Source: Epiperipatus broadwayi
Lineage: Eukaryota; Onychophora; Udeonychophora; Euonychophora; Peripatidae
DNA: 64,000 nt
Assembly: GCA_028023455.1 (NCBI GenBank)
Contig: JAQFVV010006294.1
Location: 4,183,001 to 4,247,000 of the forward strand
Direction of reading: 5' to 3'
The notes below the pieces were generated by a model. The model was given only the letters and a program-made list of their open reading frames with translations. It searched no databases and was not told where the DNA came from. Every line of letters begins with the position of its first letter. Position 1 is the first letter of the stretch. Position numbers and translations under genes: made by a program. Below are positions 11,880 through 24,605 of this stretch, one piece after another.

Positions 11880-12480
11880 TTCTGGCTTTCTATTCAGTTT
11901 GCCATTTCATGACTGTCTCTTAACCTCAGAAAACATTCTGAATGGCTTTACCGGTTCTCCAATGTATTCTATTCTCAGCCATATTCTTCCAATTAAATCA
12001 ATTAACATTGTATCTTTATAAAATATTGAGAGTAACTAACTGTTATAACATAAATGAAGTCAGTCTTTCACACAAAAACCATGCTCAAATATACTATAAA
12101 ATAACTTTTTACACATGCCCAATCCAAGAGAGATATTCTTTTACAATAATATATTCCCAATAATATCACATTATTTAAATTGAAGATTAAACCAAAGTCT
12201 TTATAGGATGAAAGGATCTTGACATTATATTTTTAGAATCTCACTGTATGGTCTTGGATGAGAACAGTAGTTTAATGTTATCTTGACATGGTGTTCATAT
12301 CTAACCTCCACACAATAAATTGAGCAAAATAACATTTTAGTTATATCATTGATGAAATATCTTTTAATTTGTCAAATGCAAGTTCATTTTTCTATCTAAA
12401 AAGCTAACAAAACTAGTGAATTTATATTATCAAGCTGATAACTATCCAGCTAAAAATTCTTGAAGATTTTTCTCCCATCA

Positions 12481-12598
12481 CTAGTTGTTAAAGAACTGAA
12501 TATTAATTATTTAACCAAACTAGTTGTTAAAGAACTGAATATTAATTATTTAACCAAACTAGTTGTTAAAGAACTGAATGTTAATTATTTAACCAAAG
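12481..12598. repeat. 39-bp unit in three tandem copies
   Basis: The unit beginning CTAGTTGTTAAAGAACTGAA starts at 12481, 12520 and 12559, nearly identical each time. It lies just after the RT catalytic motif of LINE-G1 (minus strand), so it is a local triplication inside a dead element. Confidence 0.95.
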
Positions 12599-13205
12599 TA
12601 TTTATAGGTTGAGTGTGAAACACAAAAACATTCTATAGATGATAATTTGGATGGGCAAAAATAGCACAATCATCATAACGGAAATCTAGAATTCAAGATG
12701 TTTTTTTTGTTTGTTTGTTTTTTTTAATTAGTTCAAATTAATAAATCCAACATAAAATCTATTTTACAACATGAAAATTGTCTTTAAATTGTTCTATAAG
12801 ATAACTATCATAAATAAAAACTAAGTTGGAGTTAGTATGCGTAACTATTAAAAATCTGTTTTCATTTCAAAAATTACAAATTTTCCATTAGTAACAATAA
12901 TAATTCCTCTCATTCCATTATGCAGAAAACTATAAAAAGGTAATAGAATAAACTGCATATCAAGTTAATTTTAAACTTCTGAATTAATTGAGTTAAATAA
13001 CTTAAACAAATCAATAAAAATAATATATAAATCACATCTTTAGTCATAAAAGTTTATTGCACTCATCTAGCAACAAAATCCATTCCATAGTACTTCTTGA
13101 TTATTTAAGACCCTAGTGAGTCATAGTAAATAACAATATTCCACAATAATTATTACAGCTGTTTCTTTCCATTTTACTTAACAAAAACATCTAAAGTAAC
13201 TATGA

Positions 13206-13550
13206 ACAGAAAATGACTAATTCCCTTTGTAATTTTTAATTCACCAATTATTCATAAACTTTCTTATCAGTTGTTTTAACTTCTGCTAAAAATTCTTGTA
13301 TTGCTTTTGAAGTTCTATTTATATGGACAGAAAATGACTAATTCACTTTGTAATTTTAATTCACCAATTATACTTTCTTATCAGTTGTTTTAACTTCTGC
13401 TAAAAATTCTTGTATTGCTTTTGAAATTTATATGGACAGAAAATGACTAATTCCCTTGTAATTTTAATTCACCAATTATTCATAAACTTTCTTATCAGTT
13501 GTTTTAACTTCTGCTAAAAATTCTTGAATTGCTTTTGAAGTTCTATTTAT
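13206..13550. repeat. Three tandem copies of a ~110-120-bp unit
   Basis: Copies start with ACAGAAAATGACTAATTC at 13206, 13327 and 13436 and end near 13550. On the minus strand each copy keeps a coding-like run, SKAIQEFLAEVKTTDKKVYE, followed by a stop. The unit lies between the endonuclease and RT regions of LINE-G1, so it may derive from the linker of that element. Confidence 0.9.
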
Positions 13551-14114
13551 AAATTTTCCAGCAAAAATATTCCACATTTACTTCTAATCAAGTTAATAAT
13601 ACAATTACTGTCAAAGAAATGGTTAGGATTCTTCTACCTTTAAATAAAATTAAGGAAATGCAACCCATTTTTAAAGAGATTTCTATGCCATAGTTTAGTA
13701 AGAAGTTTAAAAGTCTAAAATGAAAATTGTTGTGTTTAACCATTGTTGAAATTAAACAAGATTGGCAATTACTTATAAAGAAATAATATCAAATTTTCCT
13801 TACCAACATTCAAAATAGTTAATGTATTTTAATGTTGACATAAATCTTTATCTGAACATTTTGCATTTATAAATTCTATTCACAGTGTTGAACTCTCACT
13901 TCCCAACTCTTAATTATAAATATACCATAAGATGCCAGTATGAATGTGAATCCATCCAAGTTCCTTTAATAATGATTTTTCTGCCTAACAAGGTGCTCAT
14001 GAAAATCAATTGATGTGCTATGCAAAAATTCAGTTGCAACAGATCATTTGCATTCATAAAATCAATACCATTACTTAACTTTATTTCTTCTGAGACTTGC
14101 ATTAAAATCTTCAA

Positions 14115-17100
14115 AAAACAAAAAGAAAAACATTTATTGGTATTGATATAATAATACTATCCAACAAGAAATAAAAGTTTTTCTTCTCTGAAATTTTATG
14201 AATTTAATGCAGGAGCAGACAAATTAATAAAACAGTGTAATAGATAATATACTGAGCACGGTAATTTTTATTATAATTAGCCTTTCACTGATATGACTAG
14301 GAATTTCAAAAAAACTACTTTTATTTGATCTGCCATTCCGAAGGAAAAAAAAAATGTAGTCATCTATTATTTTCAGTTAAATATCCTTTACAAAGATGAG
14401 TTTTACAAGGAGCAGTTATATCAATCCTATATCTTATCAATTCTTTAGCTACAAATAATGATCTATATTCAGTATGCACATTCCATATTGAAATAATCAT
14501 ACTAACATTACTTATTGTTTAGTCATCATTAATATTTATTAGCATAACTCTTTCTACTATTTAAATAAGAAATTTCCCAGGCAAGATAACTAACCCAGAT
14601 TTAGACTACCTTTACTAGGTTCTTATGTACATTTATGGAGGACAAGAAAATCTCTAAACAGAGCTGTCCAAATATTCATCATTTACCAAATGTAAATTCC
14701 TATCACAAATTGAGTTTCAAAATAACTTGATAATGATTTGCTGCCTTGTGTCTTCATTATTATTTAATTAATACCAAAGGCTTTGCATTCTCTCACATGA
14801 TCATACATATAAACAAACCATATGTAATTAAAGATAGAAATACACTTGCTTGCTAATATTTTATTTTCCATGGATTTTTTATTATTCCACTTCTTTCTAA
14901 GCTTTCTCTTATTTTAACTATAGCTTAATATATATTAAGCATTAGGTGTGTTCTACAGTTAGATTATAGAAAAAACTATTCAATAAATATTGTAATTACA
15001 TATTGGATTATTTCCATCTACTTGAATTAAGTGTTTTTAAAAAGAAAAAATAATAATATACTTTTCCACAAATATGTAATTATTAATAATATCATATAGA
15101 TTACTATAGAACACATCCTTTTAAATATTTTTTTTCTTTTCTTCAAGAATGTCTAACATGGAGAGTGCCACTGTTTAGGCCAAAAATACCTGAAACAGAG
15201 GAGAAAAATATTATTCAAACCATTGTTCCATACTAACAACATATTTGGAAAAGTATAAGTGAATTTTTCTAAATTAATAATCTAACATATTACTACAAAT
15301 AAAATGTCAAAATTAAAAATCTTCCCAGTCTAGATTTTATTAAAGCTTTTGATATACTATATGATTAGGTAGTTCTCTCTGTTTTTTTTTAATGGTTCAA
15401 ACTACAAAGTGTTAGATGAATTGTAGAGTATCTCAGGAATCTGTTGTAAAACATTTATTACAGATTACATACTTTCATTTGAAAAGTTGTTTTTTTTTAA
15501 TTTCATCACTATGCGCATGACATTCTTTTATTTTATCCATAAATGTTTAAAATGAATATACAGAAGCTTGAGCATAACATTAAAAATGATTCTATTTCTT
15601 AAAAACAACATACATAAATCCTTCTAAATAATACTTTTTTTTTAACTGAAGATGAACTCTTCTATATCTGTAATAGTTGCTGCTATTACTGTTCCCAATA
15701 GTTGTAAAAATTGTATGACTGGTATTGGATTCTTATTTCACTCTGCAGCTATTATTCCATAATTTACTTAATTAAAATCTCTTTTGTCCATTATTTTATA
15801 ATATCTTGGGTTTTCTAAATATTTTACTATCATGGCTACATTTAAGATCCATGTTTAAAAACACAAGATTGTTCTGCCATTTAAAATATGCAAATGCTGC
15901 CAATAATTCTGTTATAGCCTAAGAAAATTTAATCATTTTTCTTTTAATTTGTAGGATTCTGAGACTAGTTACAAGCCAGAGTTGTAAATTGCAATTTAGG
16001 AGCTTCATTTTTCAAAAAATATATGTTCTTTAAATTGATTAAGAGAAATCTAACAAGATTAATAAATATATTGAGCATATTTTAATGAAATAATTGTATA
16101 ATAACATTCCAATAGCTTTGCAGCAATAAATATAATTAAAGCGTGAAATAAAATCAATTTATTAGCAGTTGTGCAAAATGAAGCAAGACAATGTTTTATC
16201 TTTATTGTGTTCATATATATATAAGTAATTAGAGGCAAGTCGACACAGCTTGCTTTTAAAAAAAAAAAACATTACACATGAAAACCTTATACTACATTTG
16301 ATCATGGGAATATGCAAATGAATAAAAGAAATCAGAATATCAAATAGCTTTAAGAGAGTCATATTTAAACAAACCTTTCATTGATAATCATTTTAATAAA
16401 AAATACTTAGTGAATAATATAAAAAAAGTTAATTAGGGCATACAATAAAAAACAATACATTGATGATGATTGTAATTTGTAAGAATTCTGGATTAAAAAA
16501 TTGAATGCAAAAATTTGCCCACAAAAAAAAAAAAAAAATTAAAAAATTATTAGTTTATACAAAAATATTTAAACTAATGATAACATGCCCTTTACAAAAA
16601 TGAAAAACTGACTGCAAACACTCAATAAATAAATAGGTACTTTTAACTATGTATGCTTTAAAAAAATATTTGACTTAACAAAAAATGTTACTCCACTCAA
16701 ATGATAATTGTAATGAAGTTATAGTTAGCAAACCACCAATAAAGTTTTGTTAAAATCAAAGCCTGGAGAAATGGTATTTTCCAATGAACATATATATATA
16801 TAGTTATTTAATTGAGAATAATTAACAAAAATGATAATCAAGTTTTGCTTTCATTTCCACTAGGTCTTGCTGAATACTTGAGATAATTATGCACAACTAC
16901 ATACTATTCACTAGAGGAATAACTATTAAAATTTACAAATAAATATATTTTAAAAAGTCTGAAACAGGCTGCTGAATCATTAATTAATACAATAAATATA
17001 TCAAAGACAAATCCAAGATAATCTTTCAATTTACAAAAAAATAGGTTATTCATCGAAATTCAAATATACAACATAAATTAACACCAAAGACAGTATGCAA

Positions 17101-17594
17101 AGTCAAGCTGCTCATGGAAATTTAATTAAAATTGAAAAGAAAAATTTAGATTCACACTATAGGAAGAGTAAGAGATATTATTATAATCGTAAAAAATATA
17201 TAAAAAAAAAAAATCACTAAACTATTTCAAATATTTGTTCCTATCATAAATATAGTTAAATATAAAAAATAACTAGATTATCAATGTGAAATTAAAAAGT
17301 CACTCGAGATAAAAATGAACTTCACTATAATATTTAATAATAATATTAATTTCTCTAATAAATGAATCCCAACTTACACATATAAATATCTTAGATTATT
17401 AATACAAATGGAAACATAAATAAAATTAATCAAATAACTTAATATTAAAAACATATATGTTCATAAAAGATATTTAATAGATATGTTTTACTAATCTTTG
17501 TTTTACTAATTCTAATGTATAGATCTAAGATTTAAAGATTCAATTGAAGAACAATACAGAGAATTCAGATGACATATCAAAGTAAGGAGAAATG
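14115..17594. other. AT-rich stretch, no gene seen
   Basis: Both strands carry only short low-complexity frames. Nothing recognisable as RNA gene, transposon terminus or conserved exon. Poly-A and poly-T tracts are frequent. Confidence 0.5.
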
Positions 17595-17893
17595 TATAGA
17601 AATAACAAAAAGGAAATGAAAGCAAAACATGAGTGAAGAACAAAAAAGTATCACTGACATTATTGAAAAAATTAAAAAGCTGGAGTAAAACTGAATTGGA
17701 CATATCGATAGAAAAGGTGATAATAGATAGACAGATGAAGTTTTAAACATAATTTCAAGTGATTGTAAAAGACCTAGAAAGAATCTATGTATGACATAAA
17801 TAAGGTAAAAAAGTTTGCTGGAGTGATCTAGAGAAGAGACTATAGATCAGAGAAACTGGATTAAACTTGGAGGGACTATCATCCTGCAGTAGA
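17595..17893 (+). pseudogene. LINE-H: C-terminal remnant of a non-LTR retrotransposon
   Basis: The plus-strand translation runs TDIIEKIKKLE, IGHIDRKGDNR, TDEVLNI, KRPRK and ends NWIKLGGTIILQ then stop at 17891. This matches the C-terminal tail common in animal LINE polyproteins: I-KLKW-W-GH--R--DNRW, then RP-TRW-DDI-KFAG, then a final W--LGE---QQ. Several stops and a frameshift (KKFAGV is in another frame) show decay. The upstream RT domain is not visible, so this is a 5'-truncated copy. It is distinct from LINE-G, which has a different tail. Confidence 0.65.
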
Positions 17894-19189
17894 TCAATAA
17901 TGTTTTAAAATAATATCCATGTACAAAATATATCAGTTCATACATAATGAATACAATGGATGTATATATTGACATCTATATGCTCTACAAAAATCATTTC
18001 ACTATTAAGTTTATTCTGATGCAAATAAGTTTGTTTTCTTAAATTATAAGTGATATTAAGGAACTTGAGATCCATGGAATTTTAAATCATTGTTTTGAGA
18101 CCTGCAATATTTATTTGTTTACTTTTCATAACTTTTTTTTTTTTAATTTAAAAAACCTAATGCGATTTTGATTTATACTTTAAGACTACATAACACTTTA
18201 ATTTGTTTTTGAATAATTAATTATATATATACTGTTTTTGAATTGCAGTTTCACTATAATATCGAATTCATTAACAATACAACAATATTAACTTAGTTTA
18301 AAATGAGATAGGAGAAACAATAAAAATACTTCTATCATGTTGTATTTGTTAATAGTGAGATAGAACAAACAATAGAAATAATCACTTTGGAAAAAATAAC
18401 ATTTAATATAAAGATAGTAAATAACTGTATTTAAATATTGTATTTATAAGCACAGATCAACATCAAAAAATCATAAGGCTATCAACTATTTAATAAAAAA
18501 AAATTTGAAGTTTTGTATATATTTATTACATTATAATGATTTTTCTTGTTTGTTTTTATCAATTCTCTATAAAAGTAAATAAAATCATCTGAGAAACTTT
18601 GAACCGAAATTTTCTATTTCCTAATCCTGATTAAAAAAAATTAGCACTTCAATAATTTTGATGTAGATGAGTTCATTGTTTAAATTCATCATAATTTTAT
18701 AGCATGATATCACATGATCTGCAATTTTTAAGCTTCAGCTCATTTTAATTTCTGAAAATTAAAAATAAGTAAAAATTTGTTTCCAGTGATTGTTTTTTTG
18801 TTTTGTTTTGACTTTTAAGTGACATTTTTAAAACCATTCTTTGAAAAATTATTATTTTTATTTAGATTAGGTTAGCATTAAATTGTCAATACACTATTCA
18901 GTTGAGCATTACTATAGTATATAGGTTTGTTGCATAAGCTTTCCAAGATTAAAAGTAATTCAACAAAACATTTCTTACTCTGATTTATTTGTTTAAAGAA
19001 CTCATGTACTGCTAAAAATTTAAACAAATATTGAATATGACCATTTCATTCTAAAGAGAAAAAACAAAACTGCTCAGGAGATGAATTTTATGATTTTACA
19101 AACCAATCTGTAAATTACAAATATGTGGACATTTTTTTTTTTTTGATATATTATGAGATTGTCTTTTAATGTCTTCAACAGAAAACTTT
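17894..19189. other. AT-rich stretch, no gene seen
   Basis: Short frames only; A/T runs and scattered microsatellite-like stretches. Nothing recognised. Confidence 0.5.
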
Positions 19190-20012
19190 CCTTTCTGAAA
19201 TACTTCAACACCATATCTAATTGTAGCTCTCTAATGTATTCTATTTTCTACATTTTTTCAATGAAAACAATCAACATTGCATTTGTTTAGAATATCTTTG
19301 AGTTAATCCTTATAATATAAATGGGATATCTACCTTTCTCACAAAAATTATGTTAAAATTCACCATAAAACACTCTTTTAGAAAAAGTCTTGCATTATTC
19401 AATCATTTCACAATCCAATCCAATAAAGGTGTCATTTTACAATAATGGACTCTATAGTATCTCATCCAGAAAGTTGAAGATCGTATTGATTGTTTTCATG
19501 ATCTTTCCATTGTATTTTTAATTTTTTTTTAATATATCTTTAAATGAAACTTATCTAATAACTTTATGCTGTATTGATAGGATATTCAAGTCTCATTTCT
19601 ACACAATAAATTCAGTACAATAATAGTTCCATATACAGCTAACTTTTTTGTAATACTGTAGTTATTTCCTTGAAATGAAATATCCTATCTTTTAGCTTAT
19701 TAAAAGCAGCAATAGCACACTGGAATCTATGTTGTATCTCAATATCTAAATGCATCTTTCTATTTACAAAATTATCAAGATATTTAAATTGGTTTGTAGT
19801 CTTCAGAGGATAACCATTCAAGCTAAAAGTTGCTGACAATTTTTTTCCATGACTGATTTATAAATAACTTCACTTTTTGAACATTAATTATTAAAACAAA
19901 GTCTGTAATGTTGCATTCAAACACATTAAGCACATTCTGTAGTCTTTTGAACCAGCAAAAACAGCAGTCATCAGCACACTGTAAATCCAGAATCCTTACA
20001 TTTATTTGTATA
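19190..20012 (-). pseudogene. LINE-G2: second RTE-like LINE fragment
   Basis: On the minus strand the RT catalytic region reads LQCADDCCFC, with the CADD codons at 19967-19978. It continues to INVQKVKLF and then, at 19639-19839, FSLNGYPLK, QFKYL, EIQHR and AAFNKLKDRIF. These fit the RT C-terminal region 'LNG--L--V--FKYLGS--------EI--RI--A-AAF--L'. Nucleotide similarity to LINE-G1 runs from the thumb into the C-terminal tail. Stops and frameshifts are present, so it is dead. Its upstream end meets the palindromic array at about 20,034. Confidence 0.75.
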
Positions 20013-20183
20013 ACAAAAATAATAATAATAATTTAATAACTGAAACACAGGCTTGTTATATACCTGTGGCTATATATATGTAATATAGGGTATATGAGCA
20101 CAGACTTTCACACCACCCACCTCTCTCCACTCTATCTAATAACACCGATACACCTAAACAATATGCTGAAAAGATAAATAATC

Positions 20184-20227
20184 ACCAATATACATATTTC
20201 ATGCTAAACCAGCAATCATCAGTTGGT
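20184..20227 (-). ncRNA. Hammerhead-like RNA motif, copy 1
   Basis: Minus strand, 5' to 3': ACCAA, CUGAUGA, a hairpin UGCU-GGUUU-AGCA, GAAA, the palindrome-like AUAUGUAU, A, UUGGU. ACCAA and UUGGU pair as an open stem I (5 bp); AUAU/GUAU forms a minimal stem III with one U-G pair. This is the type I hammerhead order with A as the base before the cleavage site. The base pair next to the core in stem II is a U-U mismatch. Activity is not established. Confidence 0.45.
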
Positions 20228-20660
20228 CCAGACTATCATCTTTACACACATATATATAGTATAAGTGCTCAGATATATATTAAGATAGACTATCCTCATA
20301 GTTTAATGGACAGGCTTCAATCCACTCCACACTCCAATTCTTCAACCGTCCATCCAATTGAAAATCTGATGATGGAATGCTCAAAAGCCACCCTGAGGCC
20401 GAGATTATTGTCACACCCATGTTGACCTAAGGTCAATCTGAACCCCACATGTACAGGACACAATCCATTTAATACATATGCAAGGATGGGCAGACATCTC
20501 TATAATGTAATAACTGAAACACAGGCTTGTTATATACCTGTGGCTATATATATGTAATATAGGGTATATGAGCACAGACTTTCACACCACCCACCTCTCT
20601 CCACTCTATCTAATAACACCGATACACCTAAACACATATATGCTGAAAAGATAAATAATC

Positions 20661-20704
20661 ACTAATATACGTATTTCATGCTAAACCAGCAATCATCAGT
20701 TGGT
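20661..20704 (-). ncRNA. Hammerhead-like RNA motif, copy 2
   Basis: Same elements as copy 1: CUGAUGA, UGCU/AGCA hairpin, GAAA, and AUACGUAU as stem III. One base of the 3' strand of stem I is changed (UUAGU), which breaks one of five pairs. Confidence 0.4.
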
Positions 20705-21091
20705 CCAGACTATCATCTTTACACACATATATAGTATAAGTGCTCAGATATATATTAAGATAGACTATCCTCATAGTTTAATGGACAGGCTTCAATCCAC
20801 TCCACACTCCAACTCTTCAACCGTCCATCCAATTGAAAATCTGATGATGGAATGCTCAAAGGCCACCCTGAGGCCGAGATTATTGTCACACCCATGTTGA
20901 CCTAAGGTCAATCTGAACCCCACATGTACAGGACATAATCCATTTAATACTTATGCAAGGATGGGCAAACATCTCTATAATGTAATAACTGAAACACAGG
21001 CTTGTTATATACCTGTGGCTATATATATGTAATATAGGGTATATATATCTGAGCACTTATACTATATATGTGTGTAAAGATGATAGTCTGG

Positions 21092-21135
21092 ACCAACTGA
21101 TGATTGCTGGTTTAGCATGAAATACGTATATTGGT
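21092..21135 (+). ncRNA. Hammerhead-like RNA motif, copy 3
   Basis: In the inverted arm, so on the plus strand. It has intact ACCAA / UUGGU stem I, CUGAUGA core, UGCU-GGUUU-AGCA stem II, GAAA, and the perfect palindrome AUACGUAU as stem III. This is the best copy of the array. The U-U mismatch beside the core remains. Confidence 0.5.
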
Positions 21136-21566
21136 GATTATTTATCTTTTCAGCATATATGTGTTTAGGTGTATCGGTGTTATTAGATAGAGTGGAGAGA
21201 GGTGGGTGGTGTGAAAGTCTGTGCTCATATACCCTATATTACATATATATAGCCACAGGTATATAACAAGCCTGTGTTTCAGTTATTACATTATAGAGAT
21301 GTCTGCCCATCCTTGCATATGTATTAAATGGATTATGTCCTGTACATGTGGGGTTCAGATTGACCTTAGGTCAACATGGGTGTGACAATAATCTCGGCCT
21401 CAGGGTGGCCTTTGAGCATTCCATCATCAGATTTTCAATTGGATGGACGGTTGAAGAGTTGGAGTGTGGAGTGGATTGAAGCCTGTCCATTAAACTATGA
21501 GGATAGTCTATCTTAATATATATCTGAGCACTTATACTATATATGTGTGTAAAGATGATAGTCTGG

Positions 21567-21610
21567 ACCAATTGATGATTGCTGGTTTAGCATGAAATAC
21601 GTATATTGGT
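21567..21610 (+). ncRNA. Hammerhead-like RNA motif, copy 4 (core mutated)
   Basis: Identical layout to copy 3, but the core reads UUGAUGA: the essential C at position 3 has become U, so this copy should be inactive. Confidence 0.4.
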
Positions 21611-21712
21611 GATTATTTATCTTTTCAGCATATATGTGTTTAGGTGTATCGGTGTTATTAGATAGAGTGGAGAGAGGTGGGTGGTGTGAAAGTCTGTGCT
21701 CATATACCCTAT

Positions 21713-24454
21713 ATTAAATAATAATAATTATTAATTACAATAGTTTCTTCAACATTTTTCTTCTTCACTAAAATCAGTTTTAAAAAAACTAACACAAAGT
21801 TCATGTGAACTAATTTACAAATAATTTTTTTATTCTCTCCGAATCTTTTTATTTTTTTTTAAAAAGTTATCAGTGATACAGTCTGTAACAAGTCAAAATT
21901 ATTTTATATTTTATATCAAAGAAATAAAACTGATTACAGAAACATGGCATTCACATGTCAATTGACTTATTAATTTACAAGCATTTAAATGTGTTTCTTT
22001 AATATTATTTTAAATTGCAAAAAATATATATATATTTTTAACTGCAAAGATAACATTAAGCTAAGATAAATATGAAATAGAATGACTGACAATGTATTCG
22101 AGATACAAGATCAATAAAATCATAAAAATGGGTACAATTTGAATATCCGATACATAAAATTAAGAATTTGTCAGTGCCTATGGAAATAGACACTATTTGA
22201 TATATATTATCTGCATATTCTTATCATTGTTCTTATTACTTTACTCAAATAATGTTTAATTTTGAAATTATAAAAATAAATAATAAATGTATGAATTAAT
22301 GAAATTCCCTAATAATTATAACTAATATTTGAAATAAAATCTGTTTTTTACTAAATCATAATTTTTCTTGCCCTCACTTTTTCTCCATTTTATTTTATCT
22401 TAGTTCCTACCGGATCTGGATGTTGTGCACCTCACACCATTGATTGGTTCCTGCATGACAATGAGATTGGGTCTGTAATCACATTTTCATCTTTTAATGA
22501 CATGCATAAAAATTCTGACTTCAATCTTTTTTTTCTTTCAGTGTGCTTTACATGTGGCTGTTAATGATGATGATTTCAATAAAAAAAAAAAAAAATCAAC
22601 ATTCCAATCTATATTGTTAAGTTTAGAGATTTTAAAAAAAAAAACTTAATCCACGAATGAAAACATATCCATTTAAAAAAAAAACGCACACAATTCTACA
22701 CAATCTAATAATCACAAATCATTTTCCAGAAACATTACACATATCACAACCAAAATTACTTTTTCTAAGATCTTTTAATATAATTACCCTTTCTTCAAAT
22801 CACTTTTCTTTTTGTTTTTTTCTTCCTTCTTTTGCCATAATCTTTTTAATATTTATAGTTGAAATATACATATTGTAATAAAATATGGAATAGTACATAG
22901 ACTGTTAACCTATATCTTCAATTTTACATAATTGAAACACTTTAAAGAGATGATTATAAAATTGCATATCCTCACATTAATGTATCAATTTTATACAAAA
23001 AAAGATATCGGCTGCTAATGATGAATAGGCCTTACTCTATAGTCTCATGCAGTTCCAATTTTAAGTAACAAACAAGAGTGGTGTTGAATGCATAATTAGA
23101 AAGAAAAAAAGGAGTTTGTGGATCAAATAAAGTCTAAGTATTTAATTTAAAAAAAAAAAAAGCTAACACCTTAATACCTATAAATGCATATGGCATGATG
23201 ATGACACTAGCAGCCTCAAATTTATGAAACACAAAAGAAAGTTTTGAGAATACATTAAATCAATAAAATGTAGTCAATCTGAGATCTTGGGTATATTATT
23301 TCACTTTGCTTTAAAACAAAATTTATTATTAGTTATCTAATTTATGATAACTCCTTTAAGACTTGTTTAGCACAAACAGAGCCAGTATGTTATAAGAATT
23401 ACTAAAATAAAAATTTCTCTGCCATAATTTTAATATCAATAAATTCATGAGTGTGAATGCTTTTCTAAGCTTACCTAAATTTTAGTATATTGATTGGTTA
23501 TATAGCTATATATAAGTTTATTTTAAATGCATATAAATATTTCTTAAAATTACTTGTTTGCTGTGAATGATTTGTTAAACCATTTTTCCCAATACTGAAA
23601 ATTTTTTGTTTGCTGATCTATTTCGATTCCAGGGCAATTTTACAATGAGGAAGGTTTATTTTTCTCAAGATCTTTTTAGTAAATTCTTTTATACAAGCAT
23701 ATTTCTTTTCAGACTAATAATTCTTTTTCCAGACAGACAGGTTCCTTTGAGGCTTCTTGAATTTTCATAAAATGTCACATTTTGATCAAATGGCAGTACA
23801 GACAGAAATGGAGAGACAAACAACCAGAAAAATTTATAACCACTTACATTATTTAAAGCATAGTAGTAATAATGAATTCCATTTTCTATTTTATAGGAAG
23901 ACTAATAATATTTATCTTTCTCATGGTTCTCCAATTAATATTTCTCAGTATTCTCCAATTAATATTTTTATAATCAGTATTTCTTTATATTGGTATCAGT
24001 GTTTTCAATTCCAACTACACTTTTTCAATGGCTTACTTCTCAATTTGCTAAATTCATGTAAATTCTATTTTTAATATACCTGTCTAACCAATGCTTCTAT
24101 TATTTTAATAACCATCTGCTTCAGATTTGTTTTGCCATTATATTACTATTATTACTGTCACCTGATCATAGTTTGATAAGTGATCATAATTGCTCTCGTA
24201 GTCGTAGTTTGTTTATAGAGCAACTAACATTAAAATAATTACTTATCTTATTTTAGCTTTAAATCATTTCTGAAATTAAGTACTTGTTTTTTTATAAATT
24301 ATTTTACCTTTAATTGACTTGTATATATAATCTAATTACATATAATTTCATTTAAGAGTTCTTTATTTCTCTTTTACAAACAAAATATTATTTAACTATT
24401 CAAACAGAGACTAACAACATTCTCTATATTATGATATTGCTAATTTTTTAATCA
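21713..24454. other. AT-rich stretch, no gene recognised
   Basis: Only short, low-complexity frames. Contains several A12-14 runs (near 22580, 22635, 23150). Nothing identifiable. Confidence 0.5.
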
Positions 24455-24510
24455 CTAAACATCACATGATCACCATCTCTATACTAGCACATAATTGTTG
24501 TAATTTTTTA
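24455..24510. repeat. Terminal fragment of the hammerhead-bearing repeat family
   Basis: The string CACTAAACATCACATGATCA and the following 'tagcacataattgttg' recur at 34800-34855 and, with changes, at 32531-32580. They mark the outer end of the hammerhead-bearing family described for 32.5-38.3 kb. Only this end is present here. Confidence 0.7.
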
Positions 24511-24535
24511 ATGTGCAGCTTAATTTGATACAATA

Positions 24536-24605
24536 ATAGAATGGCAAATTCTGAGTTCAAGATCCATGGATCATGCAGTCTGTCACTTCATAGCAATAAA
24601 CCATT
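24536..24605 (+). repeat. SINE-like tRNA-related fragment
   Basis: Contains 'gaatggcaaattctgagttcaagatcc', split by position into an A-box-like and B-box-like order, and resembles the fragment at 44836-44930 ('gaatggcagactggagttt'). Too short and divergent for a tRNA. Confidence 0.35.

Larger units (their letters stand above)
11880..14114 (-). pseudogene. LINE-G1: decayed RTE-like non-LTR retrotransposon
   Basis: Read on the minus strand, about 2.2 kb shows retrotransposon landmarks in order. An AP-endonuclease segment at 13914-14114 has NFCIAHQL, STLLGRK and KGTW, like the FC-A--L / TL---K-I-KGTW block of RTE-type endonucleases. The RT catalytic region at about 12640-12720 has YDDCAIFAHPNYL, with the YDD bases at 12669-12677. 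The C-terminal tail at 11900-12150 has WIGHV and YKDT. Frames are broken by many stops, and internal tandem duplications at 12481-12598 and 13206-13550 have expanded it. The 3' part matches LINE-G2 at 19190-19870 at the nucleotide level. It is inactive. Clade assignment rests on motifs only. Confidence 0.7.
20034..21712. repeat. 474-bp repeat in tandem, then inverted (large palindrome)
   Basis: A unit starting TAATAACTGAAACACAGGC recurs at 20034, 20508 and 20983 (periods 474 and 475 bp). After about 60 bp of the third unit the sequence turns at 21,041 and runs as the reverse complement of the array for about 670 bp, to 21,712. Copies are very similar; a 66-codon frame at 20700-20900 (plus) has the same protein sequence as one at 21371-21571 (minus), which shows how recent the array is, not that the frame is a gene. 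Each unit carries a hammerhead-like motif. Tandem plus inverted organisation with an internal ribozyme resembles PLE terminal repeats and ribozyme-bearing satellites. The unit is clearly richer in G+C than its flanks. Confidence 0.95.

Noticed and set aside
20364-20400. CTGATGA on the plus strand of the 474-bp unit as a second hammerhead
   Set aside because: Followed by GAGA, not GAAA, and no complementary stem I or III could be drawn.
20201-20425. 66-74-codon ORFs in the 474-bp repeat as genes
   Set aside because: They occur because the repeat units are nearly identical; the protein is not recognisable and the frame overlaps no start context or domain. The RNA motif is on the opposite strand.
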